From an uncultured Terriglobus sp. (GTDB lineage: Bacteria > Acidobacteriota > Terriglobia > Terriglobales > Acidobacteriaceae): a stretch of 6,436 nt of DNA. The notes under the pieces are model-generated. The model was given only the letters and a program-made list of their open reading frames with translations. It searched no databases and was not told the origin of the DNA. Shown piece by piece: positions 5,193 to 6,436 of the stretch (its first letter is position 1; every line of letters starts with the position of its first letter). The position numbers and the translations under genes were made by a program. The DNA lies in the NCBI GenBank assembly GCA_937859825.1, contig CALMAP010000136.1, positions 1 to 6,436 on the forward strand. The letters are read 5' to 3'.

Positions 5193-6413
5193 ATGAGTTT
5201 CCGCTTTCATTTTGGACGTCCCCAGGCAATAGCCGCATTGCTGTTGCTGCTGTTTTTCGCAGAAGCGCTGTTTGTCATCGGGCGTGCGCCACTCACGGAG
5301 TCCGACTACCGCTATGCATTGTGCGGCCGTGAGATGTGGGAGAAGCCTTCGCCCGCGCTCGGCTACTTCACCACCTGCGGCAACATGCAGGGCGACGGCA
5401 CGCTGGCCTACCGTGCCGCGGCGCTGCCGCTCAGTGTCTACGTGCCCGCGCTGCGCGTGCAGGACTGGTTCGCCAAACGGGCCGATGCGCGCAAGCCTGC
5501 TGCGGAGCGGACGTATGTGCCCAACCCCACTTCCGGCTCGGTGTATGACCTGCGGCACCAGATCGTCGGGTTGCCTTATTTGCTGCGCGTCCCGTTTGCC
5601 CTGGCGGCTGTGCTTCTTGGCGCAGGGCTCTGGTGGGTGAGCCGCAGGCTCTTCGGCAACTTCGGCGGCTTTCTTTCCCTTGCGATTTATTGCGTGTCGC
5701 CTGCGGTGCTGTCGGCAGCCACGGCTCCCAACAACGACATTCTTGCCGCGTGGGGACTCTACGCGGTGGTGTACACCTCCATCGGCATCGCCCACGCCAT
5801 GTACGGGCCGCGCCGTAAGTGGCGGCCCCGCATCGTGCTGTTCACGGTGGCGCTTGGCCTTACCGCGTGCGCCCACGTGCTTGCGGCGATTGTCGGCTTC
5901 CTTTTTTCGGCCATCTTCCTGCTGTACGTGGCGGAGCGACGCCGCTCCGCCGTGCTGCCGCTACTGGTCTTCTCTGGGCTGGGCGCGCTGGCCATCGTCT
6001 TTGCGTCGTATGCGTTTCGCTTGTCGCCGTTCTTTTATATATTTTCCGGCGGCTCGGCCAGGTTCACGCTCTCGCAGTTGCCGCCCTGGATCTTCTTCTC
6101 AGCCGTCGCGCAGTGGCCGCTTGCCATCGCGCTGCTGGTGGCGCTGGTGGCGTACGCAGCGTGGGGGCGGGCCCGCTACTTCGGCAACACCGCGCCGCTG
6201 GCCGTGGGCGTGTGCCTGATGCCACTGGTCACCACCCAGATCGTAACGATGCCGATGCTGTGGACGCTGCCGTTCGTGCTGACCTTCCTTGGCGGAGTCT
6301 TTGCGGACGCCTTTGAATCCAAAGCTCGAAAGGCCTACCTTCTGCTTGCAACGGGTGTGGTGGCCACGCAGGGCTTCATTTTGTTCTTAGCAATTGGCAA
6401 AATGCACCGCTAA
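5193..6413 (+). CDS. Polytopic membrane protein, possible GT-C type glycosyltransferase
   Basis: This 406-residue protein has about ten hydrophobic segments, at roughly 11-30, 129-150, 157-178, 182-203, 212-246 (one or two), 253-275, 301-321, 332-353, 354-373 and 380-401. The first helix is followed by a ~98-residue polar loop, presumably periplasmic, opening with 'PLTESDYRY' (33-41) and holding two cysteines (44, 62). One long loop after helix 1 with an acidic pair near its start, plus 'SAATAPNNDILAAWGLY' (174-190), recalls the GT-C fold of PMT/ArnT enzymes, which transfer sugars from lipid-linked donors. This is inference from layout, with no decisive motif. ATG 5193 is chosen because it directly precedes the first helix; the frame extends to 5067 through 42 unconvincing codons. 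No clear Shine-Dalgarno motif precedes ATG 5193. It follows fic on the same strand after a 249-bp gap and is probably independent. Confidence 0.75.
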   Translation: MSFRFHFGRPQAIAALLLLLFFAEALFVIGRAPLTESDYRYALCGREMWEKPSPALGYFTTCGNMQGDGTLAYRAAALPLSVYVPALRVQDWFAKRADARKPAAERTYVPNPTSGSVYDLRHQIVGLPYLLRVPFALAAVLLGAGLWWVSRRLFGNFGGFLSLAIYCVSPAVLSAATAPNNDILAAWGLYAVVYTSIGIAHAMYGPRRKWRPRIVLFTVALGLTACAHVLAAIVGFLFSAIFLLYVAERRRSAVLPLLVFSGLGALAIVFASYAFRLSPFFYIFSGGSARFTLSQLPPWIFFSAVAQWPLAIALLVALVAYAAWGRARYFGNTAPLAVGVCLMPLVTTQIVTMPMLWTLPFVLTFLGGVFADAFESKARKAYLLLATGVVATQGFILFLAIGKMHR

Positions 6414-6436
6414 AGGAACAGATTTCCCGGCAGTAA

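Overview
The window is G+C-rich and gene-dense, with short intergenic gaps and strongly G/C-biased third codon positions. The protein types, a secreted adenosine deaminase and families of short intergenic palindromes together suggest a soil bacterium of the Acidobacteriota (Terriglobus/Granulicella/Edaphobacter type). That placement is inference from the style of the sequence, not from a marker gene.

Layout: (1) The first 1 kb holds the end of an ABC-type exporter operon: the C-terminal part of an ATP-binding subunit, translationally coupled through a TGATG overlap to a complete six-helix ABC-2 permease. (2) A complete tRNA-Phe(GAA) gene with encoded CCA lies on the minus strand, converging on the exporter operon, with a candidate sigma-70-like promoter about 100 bp upstream. 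(3) A long plus-strand gene encodes a signal-peptide-bearing adenosine deaminase with every metal-binding and catalytic motif intact. (4) The next gap (3005-3273) carries three palindromes related in sequence, probably a REP-like repeat family. (5) A small three-helix membrane protein with no recognised function follows, convergent with (6) a minus-strand gene resembling the DUF2251 family. (7) Divergent from that gene is a stand-alone Fic protein (probable AMP-transferase) with an intact active site and an N-terminal self-inhibitory motif. (8) Just after the fic stop codon lies a second, truncated copy of the first ~20 codons of the DUF2251-like gene, in the same orientation and with the same spacing throughout, so fic is bracketed by a direct repeat of about 58 bp. 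(9) The window ends with a polytopic membrane protein whose layout recalls GT-C glycosyltransferases of the PMT/ArnT type.

How the genes work together: only the two exporter genes clearly form an operon. The remaining genes look like independent units involved in purine nucleoside salvage outside the cytoplasm, protein modification and the cell envelope. The most unusual features are the partial paralogue that brackets fic and the palindrome cluster. No defence island, CRISPR array, insertion sequence or phage module was seen.
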